Below, in pieces: positions 36,301 to 43,290 of a stretch of 64,000 nucleotides of DNA; positions within the stretch are counted from its first letter, which is position 1; each line of letters starts with the position of its first letter. Both the position numbers and the translations under genes were made by a program. The stretch is from Streptomyces echinatus. GTDB taxonomy: Bacteria; Actinomycetota; Actinomycetes; Streptomycetales; Streptomycetaceae. Where the stretch lies: assembly GCF_014203595.1 (NCBI RefSeq), contig NZ_JACHJK010000020.1:52947-116946 (forward strand), given 5' to 3'. The notes under the pieces are model-generated. The model was not told the origin of the DNA. It saw nothing but the letters and a program-made list of their open reading frames with translations, and did no database searches.

Positions 36301-37100
36301 TTCGCCGGCGACGTGGCGGTCCGCGCGGCCGCACCACGGCCGGGAGCGGCCGACCCGGTCGCGGTCCGGGAGACGGGCGCGGCCGTGTCACCCGCGGAGT
36401 CCCACATCTGGGCCGGGGGCGCACGGAAGACGGTCTGGCCGTCGCCGTCGACGGCCATGAGGTTGCCGGCCTTGCCCTCGTGCAGGTCCAGACCCGAGGC
36501 CTTCAGACCGTAGGTGACCTGCTTCAGCCGGGGGCTGGCCGCGGCCTTGGGCGACTTGACGATGAGGACGTGCTGGAAGCCCTCGGTGGACGCCGTCACC
36601 TTGAGGTCGACGTCGGGCAGGACGTCGGGGTAGAGGGCGCTGGGTCCGTCGAGCTCCGGCTTCGGCAGCCCGCCCGGCCAGGCGAGGGCCAGCGACCGCC
36701 CCTCCCCGGCGATCCTGACCAGCGGGTCGTCCTTACCGCCGCCGGAGAACTCCATGTCCACCGCTGCGGCCTTGGGGGCGATCGTGCCGTCCGCCCGGAC
36801 CTCCAGGGTCGGGTCCGGGGTCTGCCAGCCGCCGTTCTCGTTCCGCACCCGTACCGGAACGGACGACTCCTCCAGATGGAAGGAGCTGCCGTCCGGGTTG
36901 GCGAACACCGTGGTGTGTTCGGTTCGCCGGCCGGGGAGTTCGACCCGCTCGCCGGTCTCCTGCGCCTTGGAGAGCGCCTGCTGTTCGGCCGTCAGCCGTG
37001 GCTCGTCCTCGGCCCGGGCCGTCGTCGCGGGCACGAGCAGTGCCGACGACAGGACGATTCCCAGCCCAAGAGCCACTGAGCGTGGCCGTCTTCTTCTCAT
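33339..37100 (-). CDS. Secreted LamG-fold (concanavalin-like) protein preceding the RHS gene
   Basis: A protein of 1253 aa from ATG 37100; GTG 37142 would add 14 residues. MRRRRPRSVALGLGIVLSSA begins a typical signal peptide. Residues about 40-280 are a beta-rich domain, followed by an Ala/Thr/Ser/Pro linker (near 245-310). A Cys-containing beta-sandwich follows (CGTWNSYYCGPGYVQRLYFEF, DNISSSTTWSGRPKEQDW), of the DNRLRE-like type that holds surface proteins together, and then a fibronectin-like part. Two LamG-type jellyroll domains close the protein (SYTLSAWTRVNPGQTGTATVLSQ, GVWTHVAAVYDG, and SFTVTTAVELDGG...). Such proteins often precede RHS genes in Streptomyces and may act as carrier or cell-surface binder. 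It lies 125 bases upstream of the RHS gene on the same strand. Confidence 0.85.
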   Translation of the reverse strand: MRRRRPRSVALGLGIVLSSALLVPATTARAEDEPRLTAEQQALSKAQETGERVELPGRRTEHTTVFANPDGSSFHLEESSVPVRVRNENGGWQTPDPTLEVRADGTIAPKAAAVDMEFSGGGKDDPLVRIAGEGRSLALAWPGGLPKPELDGPSALYPDVLPDVDLKVTASTEGFQHVLIVKSPKAAASPRLKQVTYGLKASGLDLHEGKAGNLMAVDGDGQTVFRAPPAQMWDSAGDTAAPVSRTATGSAAPGRGAAARTATSPAKNATPAGSTPSAAAGSTPPSAAGSTDLAAAAAAESTEPGAGDKVAKMDVEITKDSLSVTPDATMLGKTAAEHYPLFIDPNVTWSESERTLLRSDGYESYGWGNGDDGLGKGVGKCGTWNSYYCGPGYVQRLYFEFSPASLKGKRVLDATFRVTEPWAFQCDPRWVDLVRTDNISSSTTWSGRPKEQDWMVDRHVSAGRGSLCDPDSPDAPIEFNDNPEESNENLTPTVRDFAAGKFSRLTLEIRAHDEGDTGAWKRFKNDGVLSVDFVGLPAKPTSIGVVTGTGTVCETKESDPAIVSSPEPLLRATAQTASGGEKDAQLRVAFDVDAKSGDTWTDAPIATNGDIRPSAPAYATDNAAVSLTWPKLTEGTLYRYRAWVRSYYNKGDSYLAGPSNASTTGWCYFKVDPTAPKAPQISVSSPYTLCTTSDCTAHGGPGQKMTFTFAKGAAGDTNIAGYQYKLSTSAPWSSTLPASKPNVTVLPNHSGTLRVYARAVDNVGSGRPGAQNVVDVLVDAGQRAVGRWQFGESSGAAVDSADAPGTTRHDATLAGGATRDDRGRRGLITHDASGVPLDEPVTDRGLSLDGSTGYAATGGPVLETRSSYTLSAWTRVNPGQTGTATVLSQDGGTYTPFYLSYNLDGSGAWSMRTLTLNGTTRSWSTVRAKQPTPRGVWTHVAAVYDGETNKVGLYLNGVLQAETDAGTPWAASGALQIGRARWLGENTDYFNGSVDEVAVWQRALGDTEIADEARLLTSQGFAGAELVADWSADRGSGTTVADTTSGYGKQLGLTGGASLDGEAIVLDGVDDAATASGPIVDDTGSFTVTTAVELDGGKLAGKSVGYTGQVLGQRTADGSGWGLWYELTGKDTVLDEETGEERTVSSGKWHFGRLRADGGFDSVVSDEAAATDSVVRLTGVFNAQDGTLSLYLGHNQNGDDLVFTAQAGSGEFAVGKGFTGGAWKHYLPGRIAEVRLWAGAMASPDQIDARVGD

Positions 37101-37745
37101 TCTCGGTCCGCCGTCGGCACGGCGCCCCCGCTGATCGCTCACAACTCCACCCCGGAAAGTCACAGCTGACACACAAAGCCCACAGAGGTAATAAGAAATT
37201 CAAAGGAACCTCAAGTGTGCGCTGCATCACATCGGGCCAACTGGCCGATTCTCAACGCCCGGACGGGTTGCGGAAGAGATCACTCCATGTACCCGTATCC
37301 CCTCCTCGGCCCTGCCTGGGCAGCCGCTCATCGCCGTGCGTGATCTCCCTGCGGGGGTGCGGTCGGCCATGAGGCAGCACTCAACTCGCAAGGATGGCCG
37401 AATCGTTCGCCCCGAAACGGCGACACGAGAGGGGGAGCCGAGGAGGCCGGGCCGGACGGAGCGGGAACGAAGGGTGACGCAGGGGGCGGGGACGCAGGGC
37501 GGGCGGGAGGCGGCGAACGTGGGCAGGCCCGGGCATCGGTCGTCCGCGACGCCCTACGGGGGTGGCGGTGAAGTTGCCCTCGCGGCCACCTCGTTCGCGT
37601 CGGAAGACGACGGTGATCTCGCCTGTCAGTCCGCCCACGGCACCGGCGGTTGTTGGCCGCTGAGCCCAACCGCGTTGCCGGTCACGGGAGTTCCGGGAGC
37701 GGCGGAGCATCCGCTCCGCCGGCCGCACGCGCCGCCCACGCCCTC
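37101..37745. other. 645-base region with candidate LamG/RHS promoter
   Basis: No convincing gene. The part next to the LamG gene holds an unusually AT-rich patch (about 37185-37215). On the leftward strand it includes TTGAGG (37214-37209) and TATTAC (37193-37188) with a 15-base spacer, a weak promoter candidate. The stretch from about 37330 to 37740 is GC-rich with no recognisable protein or RNA on either strand. Confidence 0.4.
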
Positions 37746-38378
37746 TCAGCCCTCGTGAAGGATCCGGAAGCGATCGGGGTGTACCGGGTCCCGGTCGACG
37801 ACTTGGACCGGCGCCCACGCCCACTGCCATACACCGATTCCTGGCGTGCGGGTGAACTGGATCCGGCCGCGGGTGCCTTCGACCGCGACGTGCGGCCAGG
37901 ATCCGGCGGTGCGCGCCCGGTCCGTGCCGTGAGTGCGCAGCGCCTCGGCGAGGACGGTGACCGTGTCGTAGCCCTCGAAGGCGACGAACGAGGGCGCCTC
38001 GGCCAGCCGTTCACGGAGGGCCGTCTCGACTCGGACACCGAGGGGGCCGAGGCGCTCGGGGAGGTAGCGCAGGAACGGGATCGCGGCGCTGTCGCCGCCC
38101 AGCAGTGTCGCCCATTCGGGGAACTCCGGTTGTCCGGCCGGAGCACCGATCGTGATACCGGCGAGGCGCTGGTCGCGGCGGACGCACCTGACGATCGACA
38201 CTGCCGGCTCGGGGTGGCCGACCAGCAGCAGGAGGGCCGACGCGCGGCTTTCGGCGAGTTCGTCGCACACGGCCGCGGGGGTGAGTGCGCACAGGTCGAG
38301 TTCGCTGACGGTGCCGCCGCGCGGGGCGAGGTGGTCCCGCAGGATACGGGTCCCGGACGCCCACCATGCTGCTCCTGA
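37746..38378 (-). pseudogene. Truncated ABC-transporter substrate-binding protein (branched-chain type remnant)
   Basis: The reverse-strand frame ending at 37746 encodes about 205 residues that look like the second lobe of a periplasmic-binding-type protein: ASGTRILRDHLAPRGG, then ALLLLVGHPEPAVSIVR, then PSFVAFEGYDTVTVLAEALR and a conserved end QWAWAPVQVVD. The typical first half (signal peptide, lipobox, first lobe) is missing. Upstream of about 38378 the frame reads into unrelated, non-protein-like sequence. There is no plausible start codon with a ribosome site at the truncation point. No permease or ATPase genes are nearby. It is most likely a remnant left by a deletion or rearrangement, and family assignment is by pattern only. 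Confidence 0.6.
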
Positions 38379-38591
38379 GCCGCGTCCACCACCAGCAGGT
38401 GCAAGGACATCAACCTGAAGCTGGACGGGATCCGCAGTGTGAGGACCTGCTTCAAGACAACGGGCTGCAACGGCTGGCGGACGCTGAGGGCCGGCAACTG
38501 GGGGGTGGCCGCCACCGACGTGCTCGACGGCACCAAGTTCTACCTGCAGTTCGCGGGAACGAGCCGTGCCACGGGCCTGATCGACTACTGA
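38379..38591 (+). pseudogene. 3' remnant of a small secreted protein gene
   Basis: Forward-frame codons from 38379 to the TGA at 38589-38591 encode TTSRCKDINLKLDGIRSVRT, then CFKTTGCNGWRTL, then TDVLDGTKFYLQFAG and RATGLIDY. This has the look of the C-terminal half of a small Cys-containing secreted Streptomyces protein (Cys pairs, VLDGTKFYLQF). There is no start codon or signal peptide; an in-frame stop lies immediately upstream at 38376. The 5' half is lost exactly where the reverse-strand substrate-binding remnant loses its own 5' half, so a single recombination event probably removed both. Confidence 0.6.
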
Positions 38592-38766
38592 GGTCCTGAG
38601 GCACGCCGGACGACGGAAGCCACCTGACCACGGGCGGCCCTTCGCAGACCCCTCCCACGGGCGTGCGGAACGAGAGCCGTAGCGTGCCCGATCGCCACGC
38701 CTGGGCCGGAGCGCCGTCCTCGGTCCCGTCACGATGACCGAAGACGCGGTGGCGTTCGGCGTGGTG

Positions 38767-39711
38767 TCACCTCGCCCAGCCCGGCGTCCAGCTCCCGGCG
38801 GCGCCGGTGCCGCTCGCGCCGTGGCCGGCGGCCGTGGTGGCGAGGTGGGCGCGCAGGGTGGCCAGCGCCGGGTGGGGGTTGTCGCGGTGCCAGAGGAGCG
38901 AGTGCGGGTAGACGGGTGTCGGGTCGGTCACCGGGATGAGGCGCAGACCGTGGCCGGCGGGCCAGATCAGGCGGGTGTCACCGCCCATGAAGGTGGCCAG
39001 GGCCGGGGTGTCGGCGACGGTGTCCAAAAGCGCGTCGGAGCCGAAGTTGGGGCCGGTCGCCTCGATGGTGAGACCGAACTCGGCGACGAGGTCGTCGTAG
39101 TAGGCGGTCCACTCGGCACCGGGGACGAGGCCGGGCATCCAGATCCGGTGCCCGGCGAGCTGAGCGACCGTCACCGACCGGGCGCCCGCCAGCGCGTGGC
39201 CGGGGCCGGTGAGCAGCTGGAGCGGCTCGTCGAGCACCCGGACGGACTCGATGTCCTCGGGAAGGGGGCAGCCGGGCGCGGCGACGGCACGGAAGGACGC
39301 GTCGATCGCACCGGACCGGATGGCGGCGACGGCCGCCTCGATTTCGAGCAGCATGAGCACGTCGAGGTCGATATCGGGGTGCGAGCGGTGGAAGCCGCGC
39401 ATCAGGCCCGACGCCGCGCCGCGCGAAGCGATCACGTCGACGCGCAGCGGCCGGCGTCCGGTGCGCACGGACGCGACCGCGCGCTCGGCGACGCGCACCA
39501 TCTCGCGCGCGTGGGGCAGGAAGGCCTGACCGTCGATGGTGAGCGCGACGCCGCGCGCGGTGCGGCTGAACAGCCGCACACCGAGCTTGCGCTCCAGCGC
39601 GGCGATCCGCTTGGAGACGGCCTGCTGGGTGACCGCCAGCTCGGCGGCGGCCTCCTGGAACTGTCCCGCGTCGGCGGCGGCGACGAAGGTGCGGACGGTG
39701 TCGAGGTCCAT
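38767..39711 (-). CDS. LysR-family transcriptional regulator
   Basis: A protein of 314 aa. The N-terminal helix-turn-helix (TVRTFVAAADAGQFQEAAAE, then AVSKRIAALERKLGVRLFSR) is typical LysR, followed by a two-lobe effector-binding domain (PLRVDVIASRG..., FRAVAAPGCPLPEDIESV). ATG 39711 is used; GTG 39720 would add three residues. The gene diverges from an MFS exporter gene (39847), with 135 bases between that contain a palindrome placed like a LysR operator. This arrangement suggests that it controls its own gene and the exporter. Confidence 0.9.
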   Translation of the reverse strand: MDLDTVRTFVAAADAGQFQEAAAELAVTQQAVSKRIAALERKLGVRLFSRTARGVALTIDGQAFLPHAREMVRVAERAVASVRTGRRPLRVDVIASRGAASGLMRGFHRSHPDIDLDVLMLLEIEAAVAAIRSGAIDASFRAVAAPGCPLPEDIESVRVLDEPLQLLTGPGHALAGARSVTVAQLAGHRIWMPGLVPGAEWTAYYDDLVAEFGLTIEATGPNFGSDALLDTVADTPALATFMGGDTRLIWPAGHGLRLIPVTDPTPVYPHSLLWHRDNPHPALATLRAHLATTAAGHGASGTGAAGSWTPGWAR

Positions 39712-39727
39712 GACTGACACTCTACGT

Positions 39728-39746
39728 CCACAACCATTGGTTGTGG
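39728..39746. promoter_or_regulatory. Candidate LysR operator (palindrome)
   Basis: A perfect 8-bp inverted repeat CCACAACC-ATT-GGTTGTGG lies 17 bases before the LysR start, with a further half-site (TGTGGTTGT) about 15 bases on toward the exporter. Its position in the divergent gap fits an autoregulatory LysR binding site. Confidence 0.6.
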
Positions 39747-39846
39747 CTGGGCGGCCCTGTGGTTGTTTGACCCCCGCATACGGTGCTCGCTTTGATGCTT
39801 CCGATCGCGGATCGGTTGTACGGGTGAGTGGCGGGGAGTGTCGGGC

Positions 39847-41091
39847 ATGGCGAGCGGGCACCGGCTGGGGCGGCGGTTCGGGTGGTTGTGGGCAGCGTAC
39901 GGGACCAGCGCGCTCGGCACCTGGCTCGCCTTCGGCGCGTTCCCGCTGATCGCCGTCCGGGTGCTGCACGCCGGACCGGCCGAGGTCGCGGCGCTGGCCT
40001 CCGTGGGCGCCGCGGTGGGAGCGGCCGTGGCGGTACCGCTCGGACCGTGGGTGGAGTTCCGCCGCAAGCGGCACGTGCTGATCGCGATGGACCTGGTGCG
40101 GTTCGGGGCGCTGGTGACGATCCCCGCCGCGTACGCGCTCGGGGCGCTCACCTTCCTTCAGCTCCTGCTGGTCTCCGTCGTCGTAGCGGCGGCCGACATC
40201 GGCTTTCGCTCAGCCTCCGGCGCATTCCTGAAGGCGCTGCTGCCGGCCGAGGACCTGCTGGCCGCCAACGCCCGCTTCGAGTCCACGGCCTGGACGACGA
40301 CGATCATCGGACCGCCGCTGGGCGGCGCGGTGATCGGGGTCCTCGGTCCGGTGGCGACGGTGGTGGCCGACGCGGTCAGCTACCTGCTCTCGGCCCTGGG
40401 TATCCGCGCGATGGGCGAGGAGGAGCCGCGGCCCGAGCGCCCGGAGGCCGCGCGCATGCGGGCCGGGGACCTGTTCGGCGGTTGGCGGTACATCCTCGCC
40501 GACGCCGCGCTGCGTCGGCTGTTCTTCAACACCGCCCTGTTCAATGGCCTGGTGATGGCCACCCAGCCGCTGCTGGCCGTCCTGATGTTCGACCGACTCG
40601 GCTTCCCCGCGTGGCAGTACGGCCTCGCCTTCGCGGCGCCGTCCATCGGAGGGCTGCTCGGCTCGCGGCTGGCGCGACCGCTCGTCACCCGGTTCGGGCA
40701 GCACCGGGTCCTGGTGGCGGCCGGGGCGCTGCGTGCGCTCTGGCCCGTCGCCCTGGCCTTCATCGGGTCGGGCAGCGGAGGGCTGCTGCTGGTGATGGGC
40801 GTCGAACTCGGGCTCATCTTCTGCTGCGGGGTGTTCAATCCCGTCTCCGCCACCTACCGCCTCGCACGCACCGCGTCCGACCGGGTAGCCCGCACGCTGA
40901 CCGCCTGGGCGGTGACGACCAAGGCCTCGACCGCACTCCTGACGGCCGCGTGGGGCGTGCTGGGCAGCCTGTTCGGCCCGCGTACGGCCATCGGACTGGC
41001 CGGCGTGCTCCTGCTGGCGACCCCGCTGCTGCTCCCCCGCCGCGCGGCGGCACTTCCCATCGAACGGGAGCCGGCAGCGAGCCGTGTCTGA
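39847..41091 (+). CDS. MFS transporter (divergent from LysR regulator)
   Basis: A protein of 414 aa with about 10-12 predicted membrane spans (WLAFGAFPLIAVRVL, LVTIPAAYALGALTF, GGLLLVMGVELGLIFCCG). It belongs to the MFS group of putative drug or macrolide exporters. ATG 39847 is chosen because GGCGGGGAG lies eight bases upstream; GTG 39838 sits on top of that site. Regulation by the neighbouring LysR protein is likely from the gene order and operator. Substrate unknown. Confidence 0.88.
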   Translation: MASGHRLGRRFGWLWAAYGTSALGTWLAFGAFPLIAVRVLHAGPAEVAALASVGAAVGAAVAVPLGPWVEFRRKRHVLIAMDLVRFGALVTIPAAYALGALTFLQLLLVSVVVAAADIGFRSASGAFLKALLPAEDLLAANARFESTAWTTTIIGPPLGGAVIGVLGPVATVVADAVSYLLSALGIRAMGEEEPRPERPEAARMRAGDLFGGWRYILADAALRRLFFNTALFNGLVMATQPLLAVLMFDRLGFPAWQYGLAFAAPSIGGLLGSRLARPLVTRFGQHRVLVAAGALRALWPVALAFIGSGSGGLLLVMGVELGLIFCCGVFNPVSATYRLARTASDRVARTLTAWAVTTKASTALLTAAWGVLGSLFGPRTAIGLAGVLLLATPLLLPRRAAALPIEREPAASRV

Positions 41092-41161
41092 GGGGCCGCG
41101 ACGGTCGCCGGCGTGATCGGCAGGGGTGCCGTGGAGATGCTGGGGACGGTACCGGTCGAAG

Positions 41162-41530
41162 TCAGGCGGCGACGCGTTCGATCTCGATGGCCAGGACGCC
41201 GAGAGCCTCCTTCTCGGGGCCGTAGATGCCGCGGATGCTGCTCAGCTGTTCCTCGCGCGAGGCGTCGGGATCGACCCTCGCGGGCCCCTCGGCGTCGAGC
41301 ATCTCCTCGAACGAGGTGTAGCGGGCGACCCGGACGACGCGGACGAGACATTCGTCCTGACCACAGGCGAAGCGGAGGTACCGGCCGGCTGCGAGGTCGC
41401 GGAGGCTGGGGTACTGGACCCGGACCTCGACGGTCTTGCGGCCGGCGGCGACCAGGTCGAAGTAGCGGCGGTACAGGTTCATGGGCCGGGCCCCGCATCC
41501 CTGTTCCGGGCGATGGCTAGGATGAGTCAT
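41162..41530 (-). CDS. ASCH-domain protein
   Basis: A protein of 122 aa. The core (MNLYRRYFDLVAAGRKTVEV, then RDLAAGRYLRFACGQDECLV, then YTSFEEMLDAEG) matches the ASCH domain, a PUA-like fold in small proteins linked to RNA binding and, in one characterised case, amidohydrolase activity. ATG 41530 has a CGGAG site nine bases upstream; ATG 41482, at the beginning of the conserved core, lacks one. The start codon at 41530 overlaps the start codon of the divergent membrane-protein gene by two bases, an unusual arrangement. Cellular role unknown. Confidence 0.75.
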   Translation of the reverse strand: MTHPSHRPEQGCGARPMNLYRRYFDLVAAGRKTVEVRVQYPSLRDLAAGRYLRFACGQDECLVRVVRVARYTSFEEMLDAEGPARVDPDASREEQLSSIRGIYGPEKEALGVLAIEIERVAA

Positions 41531-41975
41531 GGAATCGAACTCCGTGCATCAGGGAAAGAGTTGGGCCCGCAGGCGCACAGCGGTGCTGGCTTCCCTGCTG
41601 AGTGCGGCCGCCCTCGTATGGACCGCGGTCGCGCTGAGCGTGCGCTCGACCGGCTCGACCGCACTGGACCCCGACAGTGTGACCGATGCCGACCTGGCCA
41701 GGCTGGGTGCTGCCGTGATGGCCGGCATCGCCGCGGTCGCCGCCGGACTGTGGTGGCGCCACTGGGCGACCGTGCGCCGGCCGGTGATCGGCGGGCGCTG
41801 GGCGCGGGGGGCGTTCGCCGTCTCCGCCGTCCATTCGATGTTCGTCATACCAGTGATCTTGTTCGCCTCCTGGGACTGGAAGGCCCCTGTGATCGCGTTC
41901 ACGTGCGCGGTGCTCGCTGCCGGCGTACGGGAGGCCGCAGGGCTGACCGTACGGGGGCTCGCGGAGACGGTATGA
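41529..41975 (+). CDS. Small integral membrane protein (four spans), unknown
   Basis: A protein of 148 aa with about four predicted membrane segments (LASLLSAAALVWTAVALSV, LGAAVMAGIAAVAAGLWW, AVHSMFVIPVILFASW, APVIAFTCAVLAAGV). ATG 41529 has AGGA about seven bases upstream; GTG 41544 is a possible later start. It overlaps the next gene by ATGA, so it is translationally coupled to the isochorismatase-fold protein. I do not recognise a family. Confidence 0.7.
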   Translation: MESNSVHQGKSWARRRTAVLASLLSAAALVWTAVALSVRSTGSTALDPDSVTDADLARLGAAVMAGIAAVAAGLWWRHWATVRRPVIGGRWARGAFAVSAVHSMFVIPVILFASWDWKAPVIAFTCAVLAAGVREAAGLTVRGLAETV

Positions 41976-42532
41976 GCGACGCGCTCCTCGTCATGGACGT
42001 GCAGCGGTCCATCGTGGACATCGTCGACGACGGCTCCGGATACCTCCCGCGTCTGCGCCGGGCGATCGACGGGGCCCGGGCGGCGGGCATCCCCGTGATC
42101 TACGTGGTCATCGCGTTCCGTCCCGGCTTCCCGGAGGTCGGCACGCGCAACCGGGCTCTCGCCGCCATCGCCCGGGCCGGCCTCTACGTCGAGGGCGCCC
42201 CGGGCACCGAGATCCATCCGGGGATCGCGCCCCGGCCGGGTGACGTGGTGGTCTCCAAGAGGCGGGCGAGCGCGTTCTCGGGCAGCGATCTCGACGTGGT
42301 GCTGAGGGCGCGGGGTATCGACAGCCTGGTGCTCACCGGCATCGCCACCAGCGCTGTGGTGCTGTCCACGCTGTGCCACGCGAACGACATGGACTTCGGC
42401 CTCACCGTGCTGTCCGACGGGTGTCTGGACCTCGACCCGGAGGTGCACCGGGTCCTCGTCGAGCGGCTGTTTCCACAGTGGGCGGATGTCGTCACCGTCG
42501 ACGAATGGCTCGGCGCGATCGCACCCGGATAG
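41972..42532 (+). CDS. Isochorismatase-fold (cysteine-hydrolase-like) protein lacking the nucleophile Cys
   Basis: A protein of 186 aa. The fold is clear: N-terminal LLVMDVQRSIVD with the catalytic Asp, the Lys in VVVSKRRASAFSGSDL, and the loop LTGIATSAVVLSTLCHAND. In nicotinamidase-like members the loop carries a nucleophilic Cys at the position occupied here by Ala (TSAVV), as also seen in true isochorismatases that work without covalent catalysis. The reaction therefore cannot be named from sequence. It is coupled by ATGA to the membrane-protein gene upstream. No chorismate-pathway genes are adjacent. Confidence 0.82.
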   Translation: MSDALLVMDVQRSIVDIVDDGSGYLPRLRRAIDGARAAGIPVIYVVIAFRPGFPEVGTRNRALAAIARAGLYVEGAPGTEIHPGIAPRPGDVVVSKRRASAFSGSDLDVVLRARGIDSLVLTGIATSAVVLSTLCHANDMDFGLTVLSDGCLDLDPEVHRVLVERLFPQWADVVTVDEWLGAIAPG

Positions 42533-42745
42533 CGGCGAGGCGGCCGGACACGCACGTCCCCGGCCGGCCGTCAGCACGGGGAGGCACCGAACGCGGGCCA
42601 GGAGCCGGGGCGGTCCCGGACCGGCTCAGGCCCTGCCTGGCCGCGGTGCCGGTCAGGGACGTGGTCCCGTACGAATTCCGGTGATCCCGCGGTCGCCACC
42701 CGGTTATCCTGCCTCGTCCCGAACAGGCCAGAGAGGGTCCCCGCC

Positions 42746-43288
42746 ATGAGCAGCGCCACGTCGTCCTTTCCCGAGCGGATCGAGCTCTCGGGGGAGGGTC
42801 TCGTCCTCCGCGACTGGACGGAGGCGGACCTGGCCGCGATGCCGGAGCTGTTCGACCACCCCGACATCGCGTACTGGACCCCGATCGTCTCCCCCTTCGA
42901 CGCGGCGGCCGCCCGCGCGCGGCTGGACCGGGACCGGCAGCTGCGGGCGGAGGGTACGGCCGTCCTGCTCGCCATCACCGTCGACGGTGGCGCACCGCTC
43001 GGTGAGGTGATGCTGCGGCGTGCCCCCGAGGGCACTGAGCTCGGCTACGCGGTCGGCCCGGCGCACCGCGGTCAGGGGCTGGCGGCGCGGGCGGTGCGGG
43101 TCATCGCCGCGTACGCCTTCGAGGAGCTGGGCGCGGAGCAGGTGATCCTGGAGCTGGAGGCGGAGAACGCCGCCAGCGTCGCCGTGGCCACGAAGGCGGG
43201 CTTCCGGCTGCTCGACGTGCCGCTGATCAGTGGTGAGGAGAAGGGCCGGCCCTACGCCCTGCAGACGTGGGGTCTGGCCCGTTCCTGA
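42746..43288 (+). CDS. GNAT-family N-acetyltransferase (RimJ/RimL type)
   Basis: A protein of 180 aa with a good GAGAGGG site before ATG 42746. It has GNAT motifs: LVLRDWTEADLAAMPELF at the start, the acetyl-CoA-binding segment ELGYAVGPAHRGQGLAARAV (R/Q-x-x-G-x-A variant), and the C-terminal ENAASVAVATKAGFR typical of the RimJ/RimL subgroup that acetylates N-termini or small amines. It stands alone, and its 3' end converges on the phosphatase gene with two bases between stops. Substrate unknown. Confidence 0.88.
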   Translation: MSSATSSFPERIELSGEGLVLRDWTEADLAAMPELFDHPDIAYWTPIVSPFDAAAARARLDRDRQLRAEGTAVLLAITVDGGAPLGEVMLRRAPEGTELGYAVGPAHRGQGLAARAVRVIAAYAFEELGAEQVILELEAENAASVAVATKAGFRLLDVPLISGEEKGRPYALQTWGLARS

Positions 43289-43290
43289 CG

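Noticed and set aside
26227..37079. Long forward frames opposite the RHS and LamG genes
   Set aside because: Same antisense effect; composition is Gly/Val/Arg-rich and there are no recognisable domains or ribosome sites.
37330..37740. Reverse frame of about 149 codons in the gap upstream of the LamG gene
   Set aside because: Arg/Pro/Gly-rich translation, no ribosome site, and no recognisable pattern.
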